Shown here: positions 63,337 to 64,000 of the stretch, piece by piece
How positions within the stretch are numbered: position 1 is the first letter of the stretch
Layout: each line of letters begins with the position of its first letter
Source: Dermatemys mawii
Taxonomy: Eukaryota; Chordata; Testudines; Dermatemydidae
DNA: 64,000 nt
Direction of reading: 5' to 3'
Assembly (NCBI GenBank): GCA_007922305.1
Contig: ML677335.1
Span: 15,701,766 to 15,765,765 of the forward strand
Made by a program: the position numbers and the translations under genes
Notes under the pieces: generated by a model
The model's input: only the letters and a program-made list of their open reading frames with translations
What the model was told of the DNA's origin: nothing
The model's database searches: none

Positions 63337-63712
63337 CAGGGATGGACCACTAGCAGCCTAGGGAAAGCATCTGGTGCGTCAGATCATTTTATTTGGTCCA
63401 TCACAGCCCAGCTCAGGGCAAGCAATCCAGGAATGCCAAGGGCAGGAAAGGGTGGGTGGGCCCCGCCTGCGTACATACGTGTCATATGATGCAGCAGCAA
63501 GAGCCAATGGACTGGAGCAGGAAGTCAGGCCCAGTCCAAGCTCCACAGGACAGTAGGTGTTGCTGTGGGATGAGTGCAAAGCAAATGTGCTCTCCAACCC
63601 TTCCCGTAGGCAGCAGGATGTGACATTCCCCCAGTCACACCCATCAGCCCACCAGGGGGTTGGTTTTAGTGGATTTGGTGGCCCTGTGCTACCTTGAAGT
63701 TACCCATACCTG
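63337..63712. mobile_element. hAT-type MITE with near-matching 8-bp duplication
   Basis: A 376-bp element begins CAGGGATGGACCACT and ends AGTTACCCATACCTG. The ends are imperfect inverted repeats (CAGGGATGG against CAGGTATGG). Flanks GGTTAAAT (63329-63336) and GGTTAGAC (63713-63720) match at 6 of 8 positions, so it is probably older than the others. Confidence 0.65.
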
Positions 63713-63889
63713 GGTTAGACGCTGATCCATAGTCACTCACTAGCCACTAATGAAATTTGACACTATTTGAAATTGGTACTAAGTAAGGCCATGATATATA
63801 TAACTTGAGAGAAGAACTAAGCAGTTAAAACAAATTTATCATCTGTTTCTGTAAAAGGATGGCAAAGGCATCTTAAAATTAGCATTTTT

Positions 63890-64000
63890 AAGAGTCAGGA
63901 ATCAGAGAGGTAGCCATGTTAGTCTGGAATTGCAGAAATGACAAAGAGTCATGTGGCACCTTAAAGACTAACTAAAGTATTGAAGCATATGCTTCAATAC
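63890..64000 (+). repeat. Fragment of the reptile interspersed element, cut by the window end
   Basis: The phrases gtagccatgttagtctgga and atgtggcaccttaaagacta match the start of the element at 18720-19320. It ends in a perfect 24-bp palindrome at 63977-64000 and continues past the window. Confidence 0.6.

Larger units (their letters stand above)
62754..64000. other. NOC3L intron (upstream exon lies beyond the window)
   Basis: No upstream NOC3L exon was found here. A hAT-type MITE (63337-63712) and a repeat fragment at the window end (63890-64000) are listed separately. The first 580 bases show nothing. Confidence 0.5.

Overview
The window is vertebrate nuclear DNA with GT-AG introns, long AT-rich introns and many interspersed repeats. 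CR1 LINEs, tRNA-headed SINEs with a CR1-like tail and abundant hAT-type miniature elements, with no Alu or L1 seen, suggest a non-avian reptile, most likely a turtle. That assignment is inference from the repeats; the genes alone only say amniote.

Two genes converge. On the + strand, positions 129-51243 carry the 22 constitutive 3' coding exons of PLCE1 (phospholipase C epsilon 1). They join in one uninterrupted frame and encode about 1,167 residues to a TAA stop: EF-hand-like region, catalytic X box, acidic XY linker, Y box with its basic insertion, C2, RA1 and RA2. The upstream exons (RasGEF and PH regions) lie outside the window. A further 42-nt exon candidate at 14598-14639 has good splice signals and keeps the frame inside the XY linker. 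The 3' UTR probably runs to a poly(A) signal near 56792. On the - strand, 58221-62753 carries the last five coding exons of NOC3L, which encodes a nucleolar 60S-assembly factor, read from 62753 down to a TAA at 58221. The two genes are tail to tail with about 1.4 kb between PLCE1's distal poly(A) signal and the NOC3L stop codon. They do not act in one pathway; their adjacency is the conserved amniote gene order.

The introns hold most of the novelty. The clearest items are a 2.55-kb DNA transposon at 33594-36147 with CACTG...CAGTG ends, a TTA target duplication and a broken transposase-like reading frame; a 677-bp solo LTR at 39000-39676 with a perfect 5-bp duplication, starting 46 bp after the exon that opens RA1; hAT-type elements with 8-bp duplications (43086-43635, 50181-50398, 63337-63712); a nested Tigger-like element (49870-50849); five CR1 copies antisense to PLCE1 and one sense; and two SINEs flanking a tRNA-Lys-like sequence (26966-27395).

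No CRISPR, prokaryotic, or exogenous viral sequence was seen, and no intact viral genes. All repeat family names come from sequence memory, not a database search.
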